Assembly (NCBI GenBank): GCA_026182355.1
Contig: JAPFBL010000313.1
Location: 186,001 to 250,000, forward strand
Reading direction: 5' to 3'
Length of the DNA stretch: 64,000 bases
Source: Hermatobates lingyangjiaoensis
Lineage: Eukaryota > Arthropoda > Insecta > Hemiptera > Hermatobatidae
In this document: in pieces, positions 41,929-50,799 of the stretch
Numbering within the stretch: position 1 is the stretch's first letter
Layout of the letters: each line of letters starts with the position of its first letter
Translations under genes and position numbers: made by a program
The notes under the pieces: generated by a model
Database searches by the model: none
The model's input: only the letters and a program-made list of their open reading frames with translations
What the model was told of the DNA's origin: nothing

Positions 41929-44900
41929 TCATCGTAAAAACCTCATGAAACGACTTCTGGGACCTCAAAACATGTAATTCCGTCAAAATCTCGAGTTCGA
42001 ATTTTTTCACGATTACTATACTTTACTTATAGTAAAGTAATAAAACAAACTATGACGTTGATATTCATTCTTCCTTTTAAATTTACACAACTTTTGTGAT
42101 TCCTTGTGGGGACTTCGTATTTTAGTAATGAAATAGTTTTGTTAAGTGAAATAAATATTCTCCGCCAATTTTTCAAAGTAGCGGTTTGTAGTGTGATTAA
42201 CTCTTTAGTGTATTTTGTCTTAGCACCTCCTCTCAACATAAAGGAAGCTAAAAATACTGAGCACCTTCCCAGTTTTAAGCAACAATTATAACATTTTTTC
42301 TATACAAAATAACTATTCACTTTTGCGTGGATATTCCTTCTACCCTTAAATTAACAGAACATTATATTTCAAAAAAATCTTTAAAAATTGATTCTTGCAT
42401 AATTAAAAATCAGAATTGAATGATTCTTACTTACTGAAGTAAACTTATTATACTTGTTTGTTTTCCTAGTTGATGGATAACAATTTATAATACCAAGAAC
42501 ATAACCTATCGAACTAAAGTAAGTTATTACCTAAACATTTAAATAATGTGTGATGTTGCACACACATATTTACTTAACATGAAAAATAACCATACTTACC
42601 ATGACAAATAACCATACTTACCATACTTACCATGAAAAATAAGCTCTCGTGAAGACTGTAGTTACTGTGACTACACAAACGCTCTAAGGATGCGCACCAA
42701 GCCACAAGTCGCGCATGACAAGTTGTTGGCGGGTTCCTGCAACGAGCAGCTTTGAACACTTAATGCTTTTCCATCTACGATCATGCTATGTTGAATTTAA
42801 AATGATAGCTATTCGCTTGAGTGTAGGTCCTCCTTAAATCATTTGTTGTAAAAGTATTGCGATTTATGCATTATATTTAGCTTATGCCCAACTACAAGCA
42901 GTTATTGAACCACAATGTTTTTAAATACATATAAATTCTTAGTACCACATAGCTTAGTAAACATCACATTATTATAAAAATCTGTCACAGCTCGTGAATC
43001 GGAATGATGCTGAATCATCGGGTAGCCCCTGGTACCCGATGATTCAGCACCACTATCTGCTCTTGTATGTTCACCTAAATGAAACATTGTCTTTTGGTTC
43101 ATATATTAGACTAAAATTTGTGAATAGAACTAGTTTAAAATTAATACTACTTTTAAAGGTATTATTTATAAAATATTATCCAAGTTATTTTTCCATTTTG
43201 AACTGTTTTAAATTTTGTTTAGTAATTATATATTTAGATATAACTAAATTTTCATTTAATAAAATGGTCCTATGATATTTGGTTTTGAATGATTTACTGC
43301 CTTTTTGAGATTTGCTGAGAGATGTGGCCACATGGAGATGTCTACAGAGTGTTGAGTGTTGAAGGCAGTTCTGGGTGTTCGAGTGGCTCACGAAGCAGGC
43401 AGTGCTCGACCTGGGGATAGCACGCGGCCCTAGTTCTCACTTCGTCTGCGGTGCCGTGTCCGGAGTCGCCGCCACTCTTGTCTCCTTCCCTTTCGATGTC
43501 ATCAGAACCAGATTTGTGGCTCAGGGCAACAACAAGGTATTCAACTGTTTTTCTTTGTCCCTATGGTGACAAATACATTAAAAACTACACAACACAGAAG
43601 AGAACAAAACACTTATGACGAGCGAAATTCCGAATACAGTTCGTTATTAGGAGACGATCAGAAGATTAGATGAAGTAGTAGAGATATACAGTGGAACCTC
43701 TACATACGAGCTACTCTACTTACGAGAAACTCGAGATACGAGAGGTCTTTCGAGCAAAAATCTTGCTCTACATACGAGAGAAAATCCAAGTTACGAGAAT
43801 TTCCAGATGGTTCCGCTAGGTGTCCAAGTTACGAGAAACACCCAGAAAAAGTGGCTACTAGTCGTGCTACAGCTCTTTTTAATGACACTTGCCTTACACA
43901 TTTCCGTAACATTTTGAAAGGGAGGCAGAGACAAACCTCCTTGGATAAGTTTTTCTTCAAAAGACCTATAGAGAGTCAAATTGTTGTGATTCCAGCTAAA
44001 AGGGCAAAAGAAAGCGAAGAAAAGTAAAAACTGATACAGTAATGTTAAAAAGCAAAAAAATGCAGAAAAAAGTGCATAAATAAATGAGTGCCGTAAAAAA
44101 ATTTAGTTTTTCATAAAGTTAACTTTAATTTTAAGTGAAAGTGCTCATAATAAACTCGCATTTTATTTCGTTAATATCATCTTATTTATCTTATTACTGT
44201 ATTTTTATGTTCAGTCACTATTTGAATGTGCTTTTAGTAATCAGGAAGATGTGTTCATAGTTATTTAGGGTTAACTTGAATGATTTTGGGAGGCCGGGAA
44301 CAAATTAATTGGTTTTCAGTTATTTCTTATGGGAAAAATTCGCTCTAGATACGAGAAATTCTAGATACGAGCACGATCCGGGAACGAATTAATCTCGTAT
44401 GTAGAGGTTCCACTGTATTCATCATCTCTTCTGATTCGTAGTAAAGAAAGATCTACGCCGATTGGCAGAACTGTTAAGGGTGGGTGATGGCGAACAAAGT
44501 TAATGTTTGACTCAGTATTAGTTCTTGACTGAAATGTAGTTGAAGTCAAGTCAGAGAATGGTTGTGCAGGTGTACAGATCGCTGCTGGACGGCTCGAAGC
44601 AGCTGGTGCGCAACGAAGGCTGGTGGGCTCTCTTCAGAGGTCTCTCTCCCACTCTACTTCAGATCGCTCCTCATGCGGGGGCCCAGTTTGCCTTTTTTAA
44701 TCTACTCTCTGAGTTTGCCTCCAGTTTAGGTAAGATCCATGCAATGTATTAAACTGTTGATAAAGCTGGTTTTAATGTTATTCATAAATAATCTGTTGTT
44801 TGTTTATAGAACTGTTGAAGAGGAATGATGGTAAACTCGGGTTTTTGGGGTCTCTTAGTGCTGGAAGTGGTGCTGGCATATTGGCCAAGGTTGTTATTTA

Positions 44901-47110
44901 CCCTTTCGACGTTGCAAGGAAGAGGCTCCAGTTTCAAGGCTTCCAGAGGGCTAGACAAGGCTACGGAATGGTACTGTTCTGTCAAACTTATATAAAAAGT
45001 GTTCCTTATCGTCATCTGTACATATCGTTCAGTGTGTTTAAAATCTTGAAGTTTTAACAGTTAAAGTCTAAATGTAAAAATACATTGAGGCTATCACATA
45101 AAAGAGAAGCAAGTGTTCCAAAGACGTGATTAATCTCAATCAATGCATACCTCTCGTCACACAGAGCTGGTATGTATTATATTGTACAGTGAAGTCAACG
45201 TCTAAACAACAGTAAGAAATCAGAAAAAAGACTAAGGTCTTTCAACCAAAACAATTTGTCTTTGTCAGAATGAAACTGTTACTGTGGTATCAATATCACT
45301 TTTGATTGAAAGATCTTAGTCGTTTTTCTGATTTCTTATTGTCTAGACCAGGGGTCTCCAAAGTACGGCCCGCGGGCCGGATCCGGCCCGCCGAGGGTTT
45401 TAATCCGGCCCGCCGAGCTCTCCTTCAATTGGAGACTTACCGTCTGAGTTACAAATGGAAGTTATAGATTTGCAATCCAATGACATCCTGAAGGACAAAT
45501 ATAAAGAAGGAAATTTAACTGAATTCCACAAATGCCTTCTATCTGACCAATTTGTTTATTTAAGGAAGTTTGCCTGTGAATTCATTTCAGTTTTTGGCAC
45601 TACATATTTGTGTGAGTAGACTTTTTCAAAGATGAAATACACAAAATCCTGCTACAGATCACAGTTGTCTGATGAACATTTGAATGCTTTGCTTGTTATT
45701 GAAACCACTCGTTTTGAACCTCAGTTGGACAAAATTTTGTCAGAAATGAAACAATTTCATATTTCCCCAATTGATCGAAGTTAAAAAACATGTTAATTGT
45801 TGCTGATATTATATGCATTGTAATTATGTACTGAATAAATAACATTTTTTAATTATTAATTCACTGTTTATTTACATTGCATGTATTTTGGTAAAATAAA
45901 TAATTTAGAACCTTGGCCCGCGAAGCTTTAAAAATTCAGCAATGTGGCCCTCCGCTGGAAAACTTTGGAGACCCCTGGTCTAGACCAGGGGTTCTTAACC
46001 TTCGAATGATTCCAGACCCCCAATGGATTGTCCAGTATGGTACCATACCCCCTTCACTTGACTGTTGAAATAATTATTACCAATCCTATTATTTGCCAGT
46101 ATGTCTTCCAAATATGTCAGTACCTTGAATATCCTGTACTTTAGATATGGATTGCGAGGAATAGAACATGAAAAAATCATAAGCATTGATCATTTTTTTA
46201 CATTTCTAGTGAAAACAAAATTAAAGTTACAGTCCATTTTTATTACACAAAAGAAGAAAGTGAATATAAATGTAAGTTTTTTTTCCAAAATCGGCAACAT
46301 AAAACATACTTTTACTAGCCTAGTCACAAGCATAACGACTGTGAACAAGAACATAAGCATAACTAAAAAAAATAACCTGGGAACAATAATAGGTAAAAAA
46401 TAGAAGAAAATAACGAGAGATACTAAAAAAATACCTGATTACGAGATATCGAGTCCTATACCCCCAAGGGGTATGGATACCCCCGGTTAAGAACCCCTAG
46501 TCTAGACGTTGATTTTTATTTCACATGTTCATTTTGAAATCTGTTATATAGTGAAGTGTGAGTAGACAAATTTGGTATTACAAATACAAAATGTTTCTAA
46601 GAAATACTGACTTCGACTTAGCATTTTATTCATATTATTAAATATATCTTTGACAGTACATATGTAGAGCATTACCAACAGTATTAATGTCCAGTAAATG
46701 GACACACTATTGACCAAAAAAGGCTATTATTCGTTACCTGGGTGTTCTTTAGACCATCATATTTGGTTTTGAGAAAAAAATAAAATACTAAACTAGTAGG
46801 TACTTTAATATTGGTAAAGTAAATGAAAGGTTGTAGAAGTAAGGAATAGTCTTAAGTATATTATAAGTGATGCAAACATTTTTCTGTTCCCCTATAAACT
46901 AATTTGTTTAATTTGCAGAACTTTGTATGCACTAGTATAGTTGACTGCTTTGCAAGGACTTGTCGTCACGAGGGTCTTAGAGGATTGTTCAAGGGTCTCT
47001 CGCCAAGCTTATTCAAAGCTGGATCCACTACTGCCGTCCACTTTACCTCTTATAATGAAATATGCCATATTTTGGCTTCTTTCAAAGAAACTAGTAATCT
47101 GCAAGAGTAA
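37714..47110 (+). CDS. SLC25A19: Mitochondrial thiamine pyrophosphate carrier, complete 6-exon gene
   Basis: Exons 37714-37857, 39775-39930, 43369-43536, 44570-44729, 44810-44970 and 46919-47110 join in phase to 326 residues, close to the usual length of about 320. Three tandem carrier repeats are visible. The signature PxDxx[KR] occurs as PLDVLK (39-44), PFDVIR (141-146) and PFDVAR (241-246), each followed later by an aromatic-[KR]-G element (WRG at 83, FRG at 178, FKG at 287). The start MVGY and the pattern QPLDVLKIRFQLQ match the family member that exchanges cytosolic thiamine pyrophosphate across the inner mitochondrial membrane. I chose this start over an in-frame ATG 18 bases... further upstream is only CTT ATT-type UTR; MVGY is the conserved beginning. 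Proteins of this family have six membrane helices and no cleaved presequence. All repeats are intact, so the gene should be functional. Assignment to SLC25A19 rather than a close SLC25 relative is likely but by eye. Confidence 0.9.
37895..38335. repeat. 55-bp minisatellite, about 8 units, just inside intron 1
   Basis: The unit contains GAATCAACAAGTACTTATAA, TAATATGTGTGAAAG, and a T7 run. The array starts about 40 bases after the exon 1 donor. Units vary mainly at GAAAG/GACAG and in T-run length. Confidence 0.95.
38724..39370 (-). pseudogene. Helitron PIF1-like helicase C-terminal fragment
   Basis: Minus-strand frames contain SDEEAIHYPIEFLNYVITSG, LPAHDLKLIAPIMLLRNL, GESVFIPRIQLIPSD then FQYKRLQFPVSVCFAM, and ELYVACSRV near the end. 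This is the order found in the helicase of Helitrons. Frameshifts occur near 39,045 and at the usual KAQGQ motif, so it is inactive. It is antisense in intron 1 of the SLC25A19-like gene. Confidence 0.85.
39475..39765 (+). repeat. Dispersed repeat, copy 2 (see 1595)
   Basis: It shares the ATTAAAATCTTAGCTTTTAA, GGCGGCTGA and ACAGACAAAAC blocks with 1595-1810. It ends just before exon 2. Confidence 0.6.
39775..39930 (+). CDS. SLC25A19: SLC25A19-like, coding exon 2
   Basis: 52 codons in phase 0 between TTACAG and CAG|GTATCG, from LQVEAVNHGT to YGVTQ. It carries the first LWRGH element that closes carrier repeat 1. Confidence 0.9.
40061..40250. repeat. 46-bp minisatellite, interrupted by a piggyBac-type insertion
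   Basis: Units of AACTTAAGTAACACATATAG then TTTCGTTATGGTTACAGTTA then TCATCT continue beyond the insertion at 40,917-41,008. About six units were present before insertion. Confidence 0.9.
40253..40916. mobile_element. piggyBac-type MITE with TTAA duplication
   Basis: The 664-base element begins CCCATTATATCC and ends CTCAAATGGG. Exact TTAA flanks are at 40,249-40,252 and 40,917-40,920, and the minisatellite sequence resumes in register on the far side. No transposase is present. Confidence 0.85.
41105..41215. repeat. Two-unit tandem duplication of about 50 bases
   Basis: TGTTTAATCCACATTCTTGT and TGTTTAATGCACATTCTTGC begin two near-identical units, each ending with a GCTTGCG block. Confidence 0.7.
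41400..42036 (-). mobile_element. Unclassified 1.6 kb element, truncated inverted copy 3
   Basis: The reverse complement matches the left 630 bases of 5824-7470, with a longer pure (CA)n tract at 41,880-41,925 and the palindromic end TACTTTACTATAAGTAAAG at about 42,015-42,036. The right part is missing. Confidence 0.75.
43009..43048. repeat. Perfect 16-bp hairpin in intron 2
   Basis: GCTGAATCATCGGGTA and TACCCGATGATTCAGC are exact complements around an 8-base loop. It is probably part of a small foldback; nothing marks it as a terminator or a gene. Confidence 0.6.
43369..43536 (+). CDS. SLC25A19: SLC25A19-like, coding exon 3
   Basis: 56 codons between AAGGCAG and AAG|GTATTC, phase 0 at both ends. 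It contains HFVCGAVSGVAATLVSFPFD and the second carrier signature. Confidence 0.9.
43689..44415 (+). mobile_element. pogo/Tigger-type element with transposase C-terminal remnant
   Basis: The inverted termini start CAGTGGAACCTCTACATACG and are flanked by TA (43,687-43,688, 44,416-44,417). Internally, plus-strand codons 43,863-44,027 read TCLTHFRNILKGRQRQTSLD then KFFFKRP and a stop. This is the tail typical of Tigger/jerky transposases. It is therefore an internal-deletion derivative. It is in intron 3 of the SLC25A19-like gene. Confidence 0.85.
44570..44729 (+). CDS. SLC25A19: SLC25A19-like, coding exon 4
   Basis: 53 codons plus one base between GTGCAG and TTAG|GTAAGA. It encodes the even helix of repeat 2 (ALFRGLSPTLLQIAPHAGAQ). 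Confidence 0.9.
44810..44970 (+). CDS. SLC25A19: SLC25A19-like, coding exon 5
   Basis: It starts after TTTATAG; two bases complete a glutamate codon from exon 4. It ends at ATG|GTACTG in phase 0. It carries SAGSGAGILAKVVIYPFDVA, the third signature. The intron before it is only 80 bases. Confidence 0.9.
45349..45977 (+). mobile_element. hAT element 1 with transposase C-terminal remnant
   Basis: The termini CAGGGGTCTCCAAAGTACGG and the inverse (TTTGGAGACCCCTG) have GTCTAGAC on both sides (45,341-45,348 and 45,978-45,985), an 8-base hAT duplication. Internal codons about 45,431-45,784 read VYLRKFACEFISVFGTTYLC, then after one in-frame TAG, SKMKYTKSCYRSQLSDEHLN and ALLVIETTRFEPQ. That is the hAT dimerisation domain of the ZBED5/FAM200/GTF2IRD2 type. 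Confidence 0.85.
45986..46499. mobile_element. hAT-type element 2, non-autonomous
   Basis: It begins CAGGGGTTCTTAACCTTCG and ends CGGTTAAGAACCCCTA, flanked by the same GTCTAGAC (45,978-45,985 and 46,500-46,507). The right terminal base is changed (A for G). No transposase is recognisable. Confidence 0.8.
46919..47110 (+). CDS. SLC25A19: SLC25A19-like, coding exon 6
   Basis: 63 codons and TAA after TTTGCAG, with RGLFKGLSPSLFKAGSTTAV, the end of the third carrier repeat, and a short hydrophilic tail. Confidence 0.9.
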   Translation, partial: NFVCTSIVDCFARTCRHEGLRGLFKGLSPSLFKAGSTTAVHFTSYNEICHILASFKETSNLQE

Positions 47111-48020
47111 TTACAGCAGGTATTCAATGAAATCAATGTGAATGTATAGCTCACATTGAGAAAAAACAAATATGCATGCATTATTCTAGATATTTCTTAT
47201 GTTTACTATGCTGATACTGAAGTTAGTAGAAATAGTTAAATAGAACAATCTACTGTTTAGAGCCAGGTGATAGTTACTTTCAAAACTAGTTACCATTGCG
47301 TTAAATGATTATGCTCATTTGAAAACTTCAATTAGTTGTAAGTGACATTGAATGTGAAGTCAAATGCACAATTGTTTATAACTGTCTGGTTAATTCTTTG
47401 TTACATCTTTAGTTTTAAAATTGTTAGCCAAAGGTTCATTTTGTTGAGAATTATTTATTTTTAATATTTGTTAAAGAAGGAACATTTAAAGTTCTCTACG
47501 ATGTATTATTGTCAATTGTGCTATTATATATTCTGAGTTACTTAATCATTATATTTAATGATATTATATGTATTAAAAAAAACGTATATTTATAATTGAT
47601 GCATTTCTTTTGTGCCATAATAATTGGTTTGGGTAAAAACAGTAACAAATTTCTTTATATTTGTTATATGTTAACATATAAAATTAATATACATTTTCCT
47701 GACAGACTTATTTAAAAATATTTATTTAACTGAATATCTTTACAATTTCCTTCCCAGGTTTAATATCTCTACCCCCCCTCCTCTTCCCTGGAAAAAAAAC
47801 TCAGGATATAATCGTTACCAGGTTAAAAAATGAAACACCAGTGCTAGCCATATAGTCCAACATATGCACCATATAAACTTCTTGCTCCACCTTTCAATTT
47901 AAATCAAAGTAGAATAAAAAAATCCAATCAAAAAAACTATTGCTGTCAAATCTTCCAAGATGAGGCAAAGAACTTTGATGAATCTACATAAAAGGAAGTA
48001 TAATAGTTGAAATAAAGTTA
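47111..48020 (+). other. Probable 3' UTR of the SLC25A19-like gene
   Basis: AT-rich and repeat-free after the stop. The first clear AATAAA that I see is at 48,011-48,016, which would give a 3' UTR of about 0.9 kb. Confidence 0.4.
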
Positions 48021-48479
48021 GTTGTTTTAATTTGAAAATACTTTTGTACTCGTAAGTTGCATCAATTTTTCATTGTCTGTTTTGACCATGCTATGATCTG
48101 TGACCTGCTCCAGAGGAGACTAGTCATTACATAGTGCTTAGCTTGCATCAGTCGTACTTTGTTTATCGTGATCACTTATAATTAAGTCGCACGTTTTCTG
48201 AAATCATGCTACTAACTTTCTTGACCAAGACAAATTTCTCTAACCCAATTAAGTTGGAGTAACTTAATTTTACCTCCTCTCCCTGAAAAAAAAATAAAGA
48301 AAAACAGAACTCATCTTGCTAATTCACTGATTTGTTTATTTCAATATCCGGAACTCACCAGTGGACCAAGAAGTCTTAGCGTAGAGAACTAATGTTCTAT
48401 ATCTACTTAATTTTATTAGGGCATGTGGGTTCTCCAAACAAACTTTTATACAATTAATAATGCCTTTTTTTAGAGCCAA

Positions 48480-49510
48480 TATTCAGTTAACAATTTCTTT
48501 TTTAGAGCTTTTGTTAATCTCATCATTAAGGAATTCAGGAAAGCACACTCTTAACGCACTCAAAAACATATTTCTAAAAACAGAAATTTTAACATTTTTT
48601 GGATGGGAAGAATAAAAGTGAACATATGCAAGTACATTCGTAGGTTTTCTATATATGTACACTAAAGTGTAACTCTTTAGGTAACCTATGGATCAAAACA
48701 TCTAAGAAGGGCAAATTACCACTTACTTCTTCTTCCTTCTTAGATGTCCTGATCCATAGATTACCTAAAGAGTTACGCTTTAGTGTTCATAGAAACCTAC
48801 GAATGTACTTGCATATGTTCACTTTTATTCTTCCCATCCAAAAAATGTTAAAATTTCTGTTTTTAGAAATATGTTTTTGAGGGCGTTAAGAGTGCTCTCC
48901 TGAATTCCTTAAAGAAGAGATTAACAGCATTAGGTCAATTGCCCTTTCATTAAAATACCTCTCCTCTTATATCGATTTAGCTTTGAAGGGTGCTAAAAAA
49001 ACTTTCTCTAATACTTCAACAGAGCCCCGTTCATTGTCAAATTCCATAATTTTACCGTTTCGTGACTCATTGGACCCCCTTCCTAGACTAGCCAAACAAC
49101 TTGATTTTAATATAGTGTTTTCTAATCGTAATAACGTGGGCAATATGTTAATAAAAATCTCTCTCAGGGAACTGGAGTCTGGTGGCATTTGTAAAATTCC
49201 GTGCAAAAATTGCCATAAAATTTATATGGGTCAAACTAGTAAATCATTAAAGACACGTGTAAAACAACACCAATACAACGTCAGTAGACAGGAAAAAAGT
49301 AGCGCCTTATTCTTGCATATAAAAAATGAAAATCATCATATTGATTGGGCCAGAGATAAATTTATCTGTTAAGAAATATTATTCGATCGTCTCTAATTAA
49401 ATTTATAGATCAAATGTTATAAACATTAGTAACGGTCTCTTCAAACTTGATACTTTCGTTATGAGGGCAATAGCCTCTTCTAAGAGGGTTTACAGCTAGC
49501 GGATAGTTTT
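48480..49510 (+). pseudogene. Penelope-like element: RT end plus GIY-YIG endonuclease, with inverted segment
   Basis: Plus-strand reading from about 48,840 gives VFRNMFLRALRVLS, then after a stop, the DLALKGAKKTF segment at the end of PLE reverse transcriptase. A continuous frame 48,983-49,372 contains SGGICKIPCKNCHKIYMGQT and SSALFLHIKNENHHIDW, the GIY-YIG endonuclease. A stop and shift follow before the family's final helix (to about 49,495). The part at 48,515-48,700 is an inverted copy of 48,745-48,925, so the left end is a foldback. Confidence 0.85.
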
Positions 49511-49644
49511 TTACTCTTTCTTACTGTACTCCTTTGTTTCCCCAAACATCCCTTTCTGGAAATTTGTCCTTTCCTGCACTTTCACCCTTTTAAAATACCA
49601 TTCTTAGCAACCCCTCACCAGATGTTTTCTGCATCTAGTGTTTC

Positions 49645-49732
49645 AGTTGGATTTCTGACTCTGACGAAGACTGCTTGTTACGGTTGAACGATCTTAGTAT
49701 TGTTTTCCCATTTCATATTGTGTTTTGATCAT

Positions 49733-49740
<8 letters not shown>
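49645..49740 (+). mobile_element. Single F1 end downstream of the 49 kb Penelope element
   Basis: CTGACGAAGACTGCTTGTTA then CGGTTGAACG and the usual F1 tail run into (TA)n. Because it follows an endonuclease ORF in the same orientation, it links family F1 foldbacks to this PLE lineage. Confidence 0.7.
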
Positions 49741-49772
<32 letters not shown>

Positions 49773-49799
49773 ACCCATGCAAGCAAATGGATACTAGAA

Positions 49800-50670
49800 A
49801 CAATTATTTAAACACATCGAACTGTCCTGACCTTATTCCACATTATTTAAATGTATACTTTAAATTATGGCCTGAAAAATTCCAACACATACCTCTACTA
49901 TTTGGAAAACCTGTAGGTCTCAAGGTAATAACTACCATTGAATTGAATAATTTTTATTATAAATAAACTTCTTTCTTTCCATAAAACATACTTAACATAT
50001 AATTAATAAATGCATTTAATGATTTCGTATCTACCTTCTAACGTTCAATGAAGAGGAAATCTGTTTAAATATGAAAGAAAACATTATGAGATCGAAAAAT
50101 AAATAAGTTATTTAATAAGAATAGAACTCTTCAAGTAATCAGTCAAAGACAGGTCGATGAATCAATAAGATTTTATAAAAAAAAAAACTGATTCTTAGAA
50201 AAAGAAAAGAAGAAAAAGTCTTAATAATAATTACGATTATCATTAAAAAATGTTTGACACAATGCCAAAATAATAGCATTGTTTCAAATAATTGAACTAT
50301 TCAAATTTTAGAAAGTAAAAATATATACTAAAAGTTCTGTTGAGAGACATTAAATTTCACACTAATTAACATTTAACTTTAGGATATTACAGTAAATGTA
50401 AAAATTACACAATCAAACATATCCCACTCTAGGTAGTTAACAAACCTAACAGTGCAACACAAATATAATGGATTCAAAAGTTCATTATATTTAGTAAAAC
50501 ATACAATAACTACTTAGTTTAAAGCGTCTAGTGTACTCAATACACTCTGACTTACGACCTCAGTTACTCTGACTTTGTTGCACAGTATGCAACAAAGAAT
50601 ATTACAAATATCCTAATGAATAAAGTTCATAACGCACAAGATTGTCGACACACTACATATATATATATAT
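49800..50670. other. Intergenic, no recognisable feature
   Basis: AT-rich; no conserved frame or repeat structure. Confidence 0.5.
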
Positions 50671-50675
50671 ATATA

Positions 50676-50790
50676 TGATCAAACCACAATAAGAAATGGG
50701 AAAACAAGACTAAGATCTTAGTCTTGTTTTCCCATTTCTTATTGTGGTTTGATCATTGATTGTTATTTCACGTGTTTATGTGAAATCTTG
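50676..50790. mobile_element. Minimal F1 palindrome lacking the ribozyme-like core
   Basis: TGATCAAACCACAATAAGAA ... AAGACTAAGATCTTAGTCTT ... meets its complement exactly at AAGATCTT. Everything between the two F1 stem III regions is gone. It lies between two (TA)n runs. Confidence 0.8.
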
Positions 50791-50799
50791 ATATATATA

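Larger units (their letters stand above)
45195..46550. mobile_element. Diverged F1 foldback interrupted by two hAT elements
   Basis: The left arm (AGACTAAGGTCTTTCAACC) and right arm (TGATTGAAAGATCTTAGTCG ... TCTTATTGTCTAGAC) are recognisable but old. The outer end (GTTGATTTTTATTTCACATG) resumes only at 46,505, after 1.15 kb of hAT sequence. Confidence 0.65.
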
